A DNA stretch of 22,907 bases, from positions 1 to 22,907 of the forward strand of contig JAZUFW010000084.1 of the NCBI GenBank assembly GCA_045640905.1, given 5' to 3'. Shown here in pieces: positions 15,262 through 22,666 of the stretch. The stretch is from JAILLW01 sp045640905 (GTDB taxonomy: Bacteria > Bacillota > Clostridia > Lachnospirales > Lachnospiraceae). Below the pieces are notes generated by a model, which had not been told where the DNA came from, ran no database searches, and worked only from the letters and a program-made list of their open reading frames with translations. The position numbers were made by a program, and so were the translations under genes. How positions within the stretch are numbered: the stretch's first letter is position 1; the number at the start of each line of letters is the position of its first letter.

Positions 15262-16617
15262 TCATGCCTGTTCTGTCTCCATCTTTTTTATTTTCACTGC
15301 CAGCATGAGAGCAACAACCACGAGCGACAGCACATCGGCAACCGGCTGTGCCCAAATTAGTCCGCTCGCTCCGAACAGATTTTGCAAAATAAACATTGCC
15401 GGGATGAAAATCACCGCCTGTCGGATTATTGATGCAAGCAAAGCCGGAACTGCCGCACCCATAGCCTGAAGCGTATTCTGGCATATGGCAAAAGCTCCGA
15501 TAAGCCATGCCGTATACATCAGTATTCTCGTGAACTCAATTCCCGTTTCATATGCCAACGTATCCGTAAGGAAAACATCCACTATAGGCCCCGCAAATAC
15601 GTAGCAAAGTATCGCAGCGACCAGACAAAGTGCCAGCCCGAAAAAGGTCGAAAACTTTATTGTTTCAATAAGTCGCTTTTTATTCTTGGCACCGTAACAG
15701 TAACCGAGGATCGGCTGCACTCCGCTCCCGACGCCTATTCCGAACAGGGTAATAATCATCAAAACCTTTGAAGTAACTCCATATCCGGCAACATACATAT
15801 CGCCGTATTTAACCAACTGTCCGTTTGCTATAATCGCCGTAACGCTCGCAAGCAGGTTTACAAGTGACGCTGAAATACCGATTGCAACAACATCAATTGC
15901 TATGCGCTCCTTCATTGAAAAATCCTTGATATTGATACTTAACGAAGTATTTCCCTTAAAGAAATATGCCAGATAATATAGTGCACTTACCACATTTCCG
16001 ATTACAGTAGCCACGGCCGCACCGGTGATTCCCCAACCGAGAGCCAAAATCATAATCGGATCCAGAATAACATTCAAAAGATTTCCGATAAGTGTTCCGG
16101 TCATGGCCTTCATCGGTTCGCCTTCGGTCCTTATTACATTTGAAAGACAATTTGAAATCATTGAAAACACTCCGCAGATTACTGCAATGCGAAGATAGCT
16201 TCCCGCATATTCAACTGTATTATCGCTGGCGCCGAGCATCAGCATCAAATCATCCAGGAATATCCAAATCAGTGCCATGAACACAATTCCGATTACCGTA
16301 CTTGCCCAAAAGCAAAAGGAGCTGGCTTTCTTTGCGTAATCTGTTTTGCCCGCGCCGAGCGCTCTTGAGATTACCGAGCTGCCACCCACTCCGAAAAGCG
16401 TTCCGAGCGACATAAAAATCATAAACACAGGTGAAGCAAGTGAAACGGCCGCAACCTGTAAATCATCGCCCGTCAGTCCTATAAAAAAGGTGTCGGCAAG
16501 GTTATAAACCATTACCATAACCATCGCAATAAGGGCCGGAATACTGTTCTTAATAACTACCTTTGCTATCGGATCGTTTGCAAAGGATTCAATTGATTTT
16601 GTGTTGTCTTTTTGCAT
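15262..16617 (-). CDS. MATE family efflux transporter
   Basis: The 451-aa protein has about twelve membrane helices in two homologous halves, the usual MATE length. Family motifs are IPALIAMVMVMVYNLADTFFIG near the N-terminus, SLGTLFGVGGSSVISRALGAGK (about 74-95), and the second-half counterpart LFGIGVGSGVQPILGYCYGAKN. MATE proteins export drugs or metabolites using Na+ or H+ gradients; this one fits the DinF/NorM-like branch of Clostridia. It starts 32 bp after the citrate synthase gene on the same strand and ends before a strong terminator. A MarR regulator heads the operon, which fits an inducible efflux function. Confidence 0.94.
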   Translation of the reverse strand: MQKDNTKSIESFANDPIAKVVIKNSIPALIAMVMVMVYNLADTFFIGLTGDDLQVAAVSLASPVFMIFMSLGTLFGVGGSSVISRALGAGKTDYAKKASSFCFWASTVIGIVFMALIWIFLDDLMLMLGASDNTVEYAGSYLRIAVICGVFSMISNCLSNVIRTEGEPMKAMTGTLIGNLLNVILDPIMILALGWGITGAAVATVIGNVVSALYYLAYFFKGNTSLSINIKDFSMKERIAIDVVAIGISASLVNLLASVTAIIANGQLVKYGDMYVAGYGVTSKVLMIITLFGIGVGSGVQPILGYCYGAKNKKRLIETIKFSTFFGLALCLVAAILCYVFAGPIVDVFLTDTLAYETGIEFTRILMYTAWLIGAFAICQNTLQAMGAAVPALLASIIRQAVIFIPAMFILQNLFGASGLIWAQPVADVLSLVVVALMLAVKIKKMETEQA

Positions 16618-16649
16618 TTTTATAACTCCAATTTCTTATTTATCCGTTT

Positions 16650-18029
16650 TTAAAAGGTCGGAATATCCTTTTCTTTCATTACGCTCATATAGGCAGGTCT
16701 GATAATCTTATTCATACAGACAAGTTCTTCTATTCTGTGAGCGCTCCATCCAACGATACGTGCGGAAGCAAATATCGCCGTATAAAGTTCGGCCGGAATA
16801 TCCAGCATTTCATATACAAATCCACTGTAAAAGTCGATATTCGGACATACGCCTTTATATATTTTTCTCTTGTCCGCAATGACTAACGGGGCCAGTTCTT
16901 CTATGTTTCGGTAAAGTAAAAGTTCTTCGTCCCGTCCCTTTTCCTCAACAAGTTTTTCAACGTATTCCCTGAATATTCTCTCTCGAGGATCGGACAACGA
17001 ATAAACCGCATGTCCCATTCCATATATCAATCCGCTTCGGTCGAAAGCTTCCTTGTCAACAAGTTTCTCAAGATATGCACGTACTTCATCCTTGTCCGCA
17101 TAATCTGATACATTTGCCTTGATTTCCTTCATCATTTCCATAACTTTGATGTTGGCTCCGCCGTGACGCGGTCCCTTGAGTGAAGACATTGCAGCCGCTA
17201 TTGTCGAATAAGTATCTGAACCCGACGAAGTAACAACTCGTGTTGTAAATGTAGAATTATTTCCGCCACCGTGCTCCATGTGAAGAATCAATGCGGTATC
17301 AAGCACTTTTGCTTCAATCTTGGTATACTTTTTATCCGGCCTAAGAAGCATGAGAATATTTTCCGCAGTAGAAAGGGATTTGTCCGAATGATGTATGAAC
17401 ATACTGTCATTCTTTACGTAATGACTGTAGGCGTTGTAACCATATACTGCCAGGAGCGGAAAAACACTTATAAGCTGTATACTTTGTCGGATAACATTTT
17501 CAATGCTTGTATCTTTCGCTTGCTTATCATACGAGGAAAGCGTAAGGATGCTTTTGGTCATCGAATTCATTATGTCCTCAGTCGGAGCCTTCATGATGAC
17601 ATCTCTGACGAAATTCGTCGGAAGCGTTCTGCATTCTCCGACTAATCCCCGAAACTTTCTGTAATCCTCAGCGTCAGGCATTTCTCCCATCAGTAAAAGA
17701 TATGCAACCTTTTCAAAGCCAAGTTCATCTTCTCCAAACGACTCAATGAGGTCTCTGATTTTGTATCCTCTGTACCAAAGTTGTCCTTCTGCCGGTTCCT
17801 TTACTCCGTTAACCGTTGCAAAAGAAGTGATTTTGGATATGTTGGTAAGTCCGGTTAAGACTCCGTTTCCATTCTTGTCACGCAGCCCGAGATTAACCCC
17901 AAATTCATCATACAAATTTTCTTGAATGGAATCATTTTCTACACATCTTTCCTCAAGCTGTGAAGCATATTCACGCAGTAGTTTTACTACGTTTTCCTGT
18001 TTCTCACGATTGTTTTTCCTATTCTCCAA
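16650..18029 (-). CDS. Citrate synthase
   Basis: The 459-aa protein matches citrate/2-methylcitrate synthases. Active-site residues are H253 (MEHGGGN), H289 (GPRHGGAN), H340 (YGMGHAVY) and D399 (NIDFYSG), with a conserved ARIVGWSAHRIEE segment. It condenses acetyl-CoA with oxaloacetate in the cytoplasm. The N-terminal extension of about 40 residues is charged. The start is TTG at 18029: AGGAGGAG lies 7 nt before it. A nearby ATG (18031-18033) is only 3 nt from the ribosome site, in another frame, and opens a four-codon ORF. The gene is between marR (15 bp) and the MATE gene (32 bp). A citrate synthase in a MarR-MATE operon is unusual; it is not next to aconitase or isocitrate dehydrogenase genes here. 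Confidence 0.95.
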   Translation of the reverse strand: MENRKNNREKQENVVKLLREYASQLEERCVENDSIQENLYDEFGVNLGLRDKNGNGVLTGLTNISKITSFATVNGVKEPAEGQLWYRGYKIRDLIESFGEDELGFEKVAYLLLMGEMPDAEDYRKFRGLVGECRTLPTNFVRDVIMKAPTEDIMNSMTKSILTLSSYDKQAKDTSIENVIRQSIQLISVFPLLAVYGYNAYSHYVKNDSMFIHHSDKSLSTAENILMLLRPDKKYTKIEAKVLDTALILHMEHGGGNNSTFTTRVVTSSGSDTYSTIAAAMSSLKGPRHGGANIKVMEMMKEIKANVSDYADKDEVRAYLEKLVDKEAFDRSGLIYGMGHAVYSLSDPRERIFREYVEKLVEEKGRDEELLLYRNIEELAPLVIADKRKIYKGVCPNIDFYSGFVYEMLDIPAELYTAIFASARIVGWSAHRIEELVCMNKIIRPAYMSVMKEKDIPTF

Positions 18030-18044
18030 ACATTCTCCTCCTTA

Positions 18045-18473
18045 TTATTCTTTTCCTTCTTCCTGTAATCGTTTTGCAGCGTTAATCAATCGTCTGCAAT
18101 AGATTTCAAATTGCTTCTGTTCTTCTTCGTTCAGTTCTTCCATAACTTTTCCGACCCATTCATCATGAATATGCAATATCTTGGAACACTTTTCTTTTCC
18201 TTTCGGTGTGAGGTTTAAAACATTTCTGCGCTTATCCGCCTCATCGCTGGAGCGTAACAAAATGCCCATATTTTCCAACATTTGCAATGACTTCGTCACT
18301 GTCGTCTTGTCCATGCAGAGGGCTTTAGACACATCATCCTGCGAACAGTTCACATGTTCATACACGAATGAGCAGATCATGCACTCCGTATCGTTAAGTC
18401 CGTTAGCCCTTATCTGCCTGTGGGCAAAGCCTTTCGTCATCCTCATAAGTGAATTCAATACCTGAAAATCCAT
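18045..18473 (-). CDS. MarR family transcriptional regulator
   Basis: The 142-aa protein has a MarR winged helix (about 42-92): recognition region CMDKTTVTKSLQMLENMGIL and wing EADKRRNVLNLTPKG. Flanking helices at both ends form the dimer interface. It has several Cys residues (C31, C34, C43, C53, C96), so oxidant or thiol sensing is possible but unproven. The ribosome site AGGAGG lies 5 nt before ATG. It is the first gene of the operon with citrate synthase and MATE. A MarR-type palindrome lies between the -35 and -10 of its promoter, so it most likely represses its own operon until a ligand or oxidant releases it. Confidence 0.93.
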   Translation of the reverse strand: MDFQVLNSLMRMTKGFAHRQIRANGLNDTECMICSFVYEHVNCSQDDVSKALCMDKTTVTKSLQMLENMGILLRSSDEADKRRNVLNLTPKGKEKCSKILHIHDEWVGKVMEELNEEEQKQFEIYCRRLINAAKRLQEEGKE

Positions 18474-18508
18474 GAGAGCCTCCTGTAAGGAAGAAATTTA
18501 TGTTTCAA

Positions 18509-18537
18509 ATTATAGTTGAATTTTCAACTAATGTAAA
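18509..18537 (-). promoter_or_regulatory. MarR operon promoter with embedded operator
   Basis: On the minus strand TTTACA (18532-18537), a 17-bp spacer and a perfect TATAAT (18509-18514) form a strong promoter. The inverted repeat TAGTTGAA-AA-TTCAACTA (minus strand; 18513-18530) fills the spacer and touches the -10. Its form is that of MarR-family operators, so binding would block RNA polymerase. Confidence 0.85.
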
Positions 18538-18592
18538 ATAAATTTTTCATAAACTATTCAAGTGCACATTTTAGTCTCTCACTTGAGAAAAC

Positions 18593-18629
18593 AAAAACTC
18601 CGTATCAAGCATAGTGCTCAAAACGGAGT
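18593..18629 (-). terminator. Terminator of the Na/Pi cotransporter gene
   Basis: On the minus strand ACTCCGT pairs with ACGGAGT, with an inner GAGCA/TGCTT stem and a CTA loop. TTTTTGTTTT follows. It lies about 65 bp past the stop codon and insulates the MarR promoter downstream. Confidence 0.85.
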
Positions 18630-18693
18630 CTTCTCTTCATAATATTTTCAAACAGTGAAAATCTTTAGATTCAAGAAAGCAGCAGCGGATGTA

Positions 18694-20385
18694 CTATACG
18701 TACTCCTTTATGGTCTTGGCAACATTCACCAAATGATCCGCAACTCTTTCAGAATTTGAAGATAAAGAAAGGTAATGAGCCCCGACAATCGGCGTACAGA
18801 TTCCTTCCTCCAATCTGGTGATATGATTCTCTTCCATGCGGGCCGTAATTTTGTCTATTTCCGCTTCAACTTCCTCCGTTGCATCAAGTTCGGAGAAATC
18901 ATGCTTTATATAGGCATTCATTACATGCTCAAACAGTCTTGATATCTTTTCCTGCATATACCGTATTTCCGCAATGGCAGACACTGAGAAGCCTTCAGTT
19001 GCCTCCGCCAGACTCCGGGCGTATCCGACTATGTTTTCCGCATAATCACCGACACGTTCAAGGTCGCTTATCGAACGTATGGCTGTTGATATATAAGCGT
19101 GATCTTTGTCACTCATCGGAAGTTTTGACAGCTTAATAATGAAATTAACCAATTCTCTGTTAATAAAATTCAGTTCCTTCTCGTTTGCTTCAAACTCGTC
19201 CGTTTTTGAAAAATCCAAACTGCAGATAATATCAAGAGCTATATCAAAGTTATTGATAGCGATTCCTGCCATATTCACTATTTCATACTTGGTCTGCGAT
19301 ACGGCGATAGGCGGTGTCTTCAGCATGTTACTATCAACATAGTAGAGGCGTTCCTTTTGAGGTTCTTTAACGTTTTCTTCAACCTTTACAACCTCGGGAA
19401 TGATTGTCTTTACGATCTTAATTAACACTCCCGTAAGTGGCATTATCAGCAAAACCGTAAGTACGTTGAAGATTGTATGGAACATGGCAAGCTGTGTCTG
19501 CGGTGCCGACGGGAACATTTTTTCAAAAAGAATCCCGTAACTCAAATCTCCTCCCGTCACAAGTGTCAACAGAAGGCCGATTATTACAAAGACTACAACA
19601 CCGCTTACATTAAATATAAGGTGAATAAGTGATGTTCGTTTTGCATTTTTGCTTCCGCTTACACCTGCCAAAAGTGCAACAACGCAGGAACCGATATTGG
19701 AACCCATTGTAAGATAGATTCCTTGGTTCAAGGAAATGAGTCCTGCCACAACCATTGTTATTGCTACAGACGTCATAACCGACGAACTCTGAACTATGGC
19801 AGTCAGTGCTGCACCGATTAATACCAGCAGAAAAATATTAGTAATCTGGGCCAGGAAATTCTTTACGGAATCAAGCTGTGCGAAGTTCTCCATCGCTCCG
19901 CTCATCATAGACAAGCCCACGAACAGCATGCCAAAACCCGTTAGTATCCCACCGATCAATTTCAGCTTATCCTTTTTGGCAAACATCTTAATAAATGCAC
20001 CTACACCTGCCATGCCGGAAAAAATAATCGTAGTCGAGAGCATATTACCGCTAAACATACCCAACGCTACTATCTGACCGGTTACCGTAGTACCGATATT
20101 GGCACCGTAAACGATTGTAGCTGCCTGTTGCAATGACATAATACCGGCATTAACAAAACCGATTACCATTACGGTTGTTGCACCGGAACTTTGTATTGCA
20201 GCGGTTCCAACCGTACCTATTCCGACTCCGAGCCATTTACTTTTCGATGCTTTGGAAAAAAGCACTTTAAGTCCTTCGGAACTCAACGATTCAAGATTTG
20301 AGCTCATCATCGAACAGGCTACCAGAAAAATTCCGATACCCGCCAACAAATTAAGGATTGCCGTTATTACCATGTTTACGTCCAT
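18694..20385 (-). CDS. Na/Pi cotransporter family protein with C-terminal PhoU domain
   Basis: The 563-aa protein has two inverted-repeat transport units, each with the signature QSS: Q65-S-S (AAIQSSGATTVMVIGF) and Q199-S-S (AIVQSSSVMTSVAITMV). NIGTT (96-100) and NIGSC (230-234) follow them. About nine membrane helices end near 345. The soluble C-terminal part (about 355-560) is helical and PhoU-like. By family it takes up phosphate with Na+, with the PhoU domain probably regulating it, though some members act on other anions. It is monocistronic, with its own promoter and terminator. Confidence 0.93.
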   Translation of the reverse strand: MDVNMVITAILNLLAGIGIFLVACSMMSSNLESLSSEGLKVLFSKASKSKWLGVGIGTVGTAAIQSSGATTVMVIGFVNAGIMSLQQAATIVYGANIGTTVTGQIVALGMFSGNMLSTTIIFSGMAGVGAFIKMFAKKDKLKLIGGILTGFGMLFVGLSMMSGAMENFAQLDSVKNFLAQITNIFLLVLIGAALTAIVQSSSVMTSVAITMVVAGLISLNQGIYLTMGSNIGSCVVALLAGVSGSKNAKRTSLIHLIFNVSGVVVFVIIGLLLTLVTGGDLSYGILFEKMFPSAPQTQLAMFHTIFNVLTVLLIMPLTGVLIKIVKTIIPEVVKVEENVKEPQKERLYYVDSNMLKTPPIAVSQTKYEIVNMAGIAINNFDIALDIICSLDFSKTDEFEANEKELNFINRELVNFIIKLSKLPMSDKDHAYISTAIRSISDLERVGDYAENIVGYARSLAEATEGFSVSAIAEIRYMQEKISRLFEHVMNAYIKHDFSELDATEEVEAEIDKITARMEENHITRLEEGICTPIVGAHYLSLSSNSERVADHLVNVAKTIKEYV

Positions 20386-20463
20386 TTATCAGTTTCTCCA
20401 AAATTCATTCAAGATTTCATCACGTTAGGATTCATCAGTACCTTTCTCCGACGCTCTTCAAAT

Positions 20464-20492
20464 ATTATACTCGTCCATTCTACCCATGTATA
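20464..20492 (-). promoter_or_regulatory. Promoter of the Na/Pi cotransporter gene
   Basis: On the minus strand TATACA (20487-20492), a 17-bp spacer and a perfect TATAAT (20464-20469) lie about 79 bp before the start codon. The 5' leader shows no recognisable riboswitch. Confidence 0.6.
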
Positions 20493-20540
20493 TACCAATC
20501 ATAATACTTAATAGGCGTAAATCCATTATTGTTCAATGCC

Positions 20541-21224
20541 TCAGTCGCGGGCACTCCTGTCTGCATCCGATACAATATGAAGTACCTTGTCACTTTTAAT
20601 GATTTCAGGTAATCGTTCCTTTAGAAAAGAAGGCTTTATATTATACTGTGCGATATCTTCAATCGGAATCCATTTCATATGCTCAACAGCTCCGGTTGCG
20701 TTAATTGAATGACTGTCCAGTTTTGTGCTTCCTTTACTCTTCATCAGAAAATAGAATTCGAGACAATGACAATTCAGCCCTTCGATACTGCCTCCACGAC
20801 CATCGAAGAAATTTTCTACAATCGCAGCCAGACGATCCACTTCATATTTTACGCCGGTTTCTTCAAAAACTTCCCTCTCAACGCATTCATTTGACGATTC
20901 ACCCAGATGGACACCGCCACCTACCGTATAATAATAATCAATAGTATCGTCTGTCACAAACAAGAGCTTATTATCCTCAACTATAATAGCTCCGGCACGA
21001 TATCGGAACCAACTCTTGCCACTTACAAAGCAACAATCGTCATTTCGTAAGCCCACCTGGAATGCCAATAATCGCAGAAAATACTCCGGTATTCTTCTGT
21101 GCCCCAACTCCCAATCTGTTATCGTAGGATATGGAATCTCATATTCTATCGCGAAATCCTTACGCGTCATTCCCGTACTTTCGCGAAGTGTTACCAGATA
21201 ATCTCTCTTTTCATCACGTTCCAT
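20541..21224 (-). CDS. HTH-NUDIX fusion protein
   Basis: The 227-aa protein has an XRE-type helix-turn-helix at the N-terminus (about 8-58: LRESTGMTRKDFAIEYEIPYPTITDWELG cut by a turn) and a NUDIX hydrolase domain (about 75-205). The NUDIX box is complete: G103-x5-E109-x7-R117-E118-V-F-E121-E122-x-G124-V, so catalysis on a nucleoside diphosphate-X substrate is plausible. The fusion suggests a DNA-binding protein that senses or hydrolyses a nucleotide such as ADP-ribose or NAD-related compounds; this is inference. Its ATG is 1 bp after the nuclease stop codon, and GGAGGAGG lies in that gene's last codons, so the two are coupled. No clear terminator follows. Confidence 0.9.
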   Translation of the reverse strand: MERDEKRDYLVTLRESTGMTRKDFAIEYEIPYPTITDWELGHRRIPEYFLRLLAFQVGLRNDDCCFVSGKSWFRYRAGAIIVEDNKLLFVTDDTIDYYYTVGGGVHLGESSNECVEREVFEETGVKYEVDRLAAIVENFFDGRGGSIEGLNCHCLEFYFLMKSKGSTKLDSHSINATGAVEHMKWIPIEDIAQYNIKPSFLKERLPEIIKSDKVLHIVSDADRSARD

Positions 21225-21225
21225 T

Positions 21226-22032
21226 TCAATCCTCCTCCAGAATAATGTTCCAAATCAATTTCTTTATCTGTTTCATATCAAGAGGCTTTCCCGCAGATTC
21301 AAACGAATAAATAATCCTTCCATCCTGATACATTCCGTTTTCAATATATGCTCTATGTTTCCACACAAACGCGTCATGATACTCGGGCTGGTCCAATCTG
21401 CTGACATGTTCAAGCACAAAAATCTTTCCGGTTCGCAAATTGATAATGGTAAAATCCGGATGAATAATTTCCTTTTTCCCGGCTATCACAACCTCAAGCG
21501 GCCTTTCGTATCTATAATCTATGAATTCCTTCATCGAATACAAATAATTGGCAATCAGTTCTTCTGATTTTGAGCGAACATATTCGCCTCTGTCAGTAGG
21601 ATGAATCAGTGTCTCCGGATATGATTGATTAATCTTATACTTTTCATCATACCAAGCGTCAATCCTGCTTTGTATGCTTCCCTCTATGGGAGGGATAAGT
21701 GATCGTTTGCCTTCATTCATTGACAAATAACAGTTATTGATTATCTCTTCGATATTAATTGCAGAAAGGAATTTCAACTTGGCTAGTTGGTCATTCAATA
21801 CCTCATAGAGCGTTTGATAATAATCTCTGAGTGCTATCTGTTCAGCGAAATTGATATTTTCATCTTTAATATATTTGCATACATACTTACCACGATCTGA
21901 ATCATAGTGTTGCAAAGAGAAGTGGTATTTCTTCCCTTTTTTTATTGTTTTAAGGCTTCCTTTCACTTCACAAAAGGAAGTTTTTTCAATAATGGCTAAT
22001 TGCTTCTTGATAGTATCCTCAGCGATTCGCAA
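21226..22032 (-). CDS. PD-(D/E)XK nuclease-like protein
   Basis: The 268-aa protein has an N-terminal part of about 100 residues (GSLKTIKKGKKYHFSLQHY... GKYVCKYI... AEQIALRDYYQTL) and a C-terminal restriction-fold domain. The motifs are E157 (RSKSEELIA), D193 (HPDF) and E208-x-H209-like (VLEHVSRL). Similar proteins (RSKSE, YPDF, WEH.GM...EY, NGI) are widespread in Firmicutes, sometimes attached to helicases, and are uncharacterised. The usual motif-III Lys is replaced by His, as seen in that family. The only usual start in frame is TTG at 22032, which is about 25 nt downstream of a strong AGGAGGG; the true start may be non-standard. It is the first gene of a two-gene operon with an HTH-NUDIX protein and faces a palindromic operator pair. 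Confidence 0.85.
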   Translation of the reverse strand: MRIAEDTIKKQLAIIEKTSFCEVKGSLKTIKKGKKYHFSLQHYDSDRGKYVCKYIKDENINFAEQIALRDYYQTLYEVLNDQLAKLKFLSAINIEEIINNCYLSMNEGKRSLIPPIEGSIQSRIDAWYDEKYKINQSYPETLIHPTDRGEYVRSKSEELIANYLYSMKEFIDYRYERPLEVVIAGKKEIIHPDFTIINLRTGKIFVLEHVSRLDQPEYHDAFVWKHRAYIENGMYQDGRIIYSFESAGKPLDMKQIKKLIWNIILEED

Positions 22033-22065
22033 TTTCTTAATATGTTTGTTCGTATGGTCCCTCCT

Positions 22066-22080
22066 TTATGCATTGCATAA
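22066..22080. promoter_or_regulatory. Operator-like palindrome O1, next to the ribosome site
   Basis: TTATGCA-T-TGCATAA is a perfect 15-bp palindrome directly upstream of AGGAGGG of the nuclease gene. It shares the core ATGCATTGCAT with the second palindrome. Centre-to-centre distance is 31 bp, close to three helical turns, so two dimers would bind the same DNA face. Confidence 0.65.
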
Positions 22081-22092
22081 CGCCTTTGTATT

Positions 22093-22121
22093 ACATTAAT
22101 GCATTGCATTAATTTAGTCAA
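22093..22121 (-). promoter_or_regulatory. Promoter of the nuclease/HTH-NUDIX operon with operator O2
   Basis: On the minus strand TTGACT (22116-22121) is followed after 17 bp by a weak -10, TAATGT (22093-22098). The perfect 17-bp palindrome TTAATGCA-T-TGCATTAA (22096-22112) occupies the spacer. A repressor bound here would exclude RNA polymerase. The HTH-NUDIX protein of the same operon is the obvious candidate, by inference. Confidence 0.6.
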
Positions 22122-22142
22122 TATCTTTTTCAAATTTTTTCG

Positions 22143-22470
22143 TTATAGGAAACCACGCGATCATGTTACGTATCCTATTCCCGGTTTTATCCGCGCTTTA
22201 GGATACCACGCGGCCAGGTTCCATATCCTATTCCCGGTTTTCTCCGCGCTTTAGGATACCGCGCGGCCAGGTTCCGTATCCTATTCCCGACTTTCTCCGC
22301 GCTTTAGGATACCACGCGGCCAGGTTCCGTATCCTATTCCCGACTTTCTCCGCGCTTTAGGATACCGCGCCGACAGGTTCCGTATCCTATTCCCGACTTT
22401 CTCCGCGCTTTAGGATACCGCGCGGCCAGGTTCCGTATCCTATTCCCGACTTTCTCCGCGCTTTAGGATA
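22143..22470. repeat. Tandem 53-bp hairpin repeat array, six units
   Basis: Units begin TATCCTATTC at 22171, 22224, 22277, 22330, 22383 and 22436, exactly 53 bp apart; the last is cut short. A degenerate half unit precedes them (from 22143). Each unit holds GTATCCTA and TAGGATAC, which can pair within a unit (21-nt loop) or with the next unit (16-nt loop CACGCGGCCAGGTTCC). GC is about 57%, higher than the surrounding genes. Units differ mostly at two places: CCCGGTTTT/CCCGACTTT in the loop and CCACGCGGCC/CCGCGCGGCC/CCGCGCCGAC in the linker. No gene is visible. Confidence 0.95.
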
Positions 22471-22666
22471 CAAGAAAGCACACATAATTCTTGCTCTGCT
22501 TGCTCGATATACTATCTGTCAGCAGCGCTTCGTCAACCCTGCGCGGAGCGCACCGCAAGCGGCTCTGGGGTTGACCAAGTGTTGCTGACAGATACACTGT
22601 TAATCAAGCAGAGTAAGCATTATCAGGTGCATTGCAACCCTCTGAAGCAGCTCTTGTTTGGCTCTC
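22471..22666. repeat. Nested inverted-repeat element between the arrays, copy 1
   Basis: About 196 bp starting at CAAGAAAGCA separate the two 53-bp arrays. Outer arms ATAATTCTTGCTCTGCTTG (22484-22502) and CAAGCAGAGTAAGCATTAT (22605-22623) pair with three mismatches. Inner arms TATCTGTCAGCA (22513-22524) and TGCTGACAGATA (22583-22594) pair perfectly, then TCAACCC (22533-22539) with GGGTTGA (22568-22574). The centre has small hairpins TGCGC-GGA-GCGCA and CCGC-AA-GCGG. It has no open reading frame of note. The first 99 bp recur at the window end. Confidence 0.9.

Noticed and set aside
15233..15508. 91-codon minus-strand frame at the MATE 3' end
   Set aside because: It is a shadow frame of the clear MATE coding region and has no ribosome site or family match.
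21996..22073. 25-codon reading frame over the nuclease leader
   Set aside because: It starts inside the operator palindrome without a ribosome site, and its sequence shows no sign of selection; likely chance.
22143..22470. CRISPR array
   Set aside because: Repeated unit and linker are both conserved, with no unique spacers of constant length; no cas genes are nearby.
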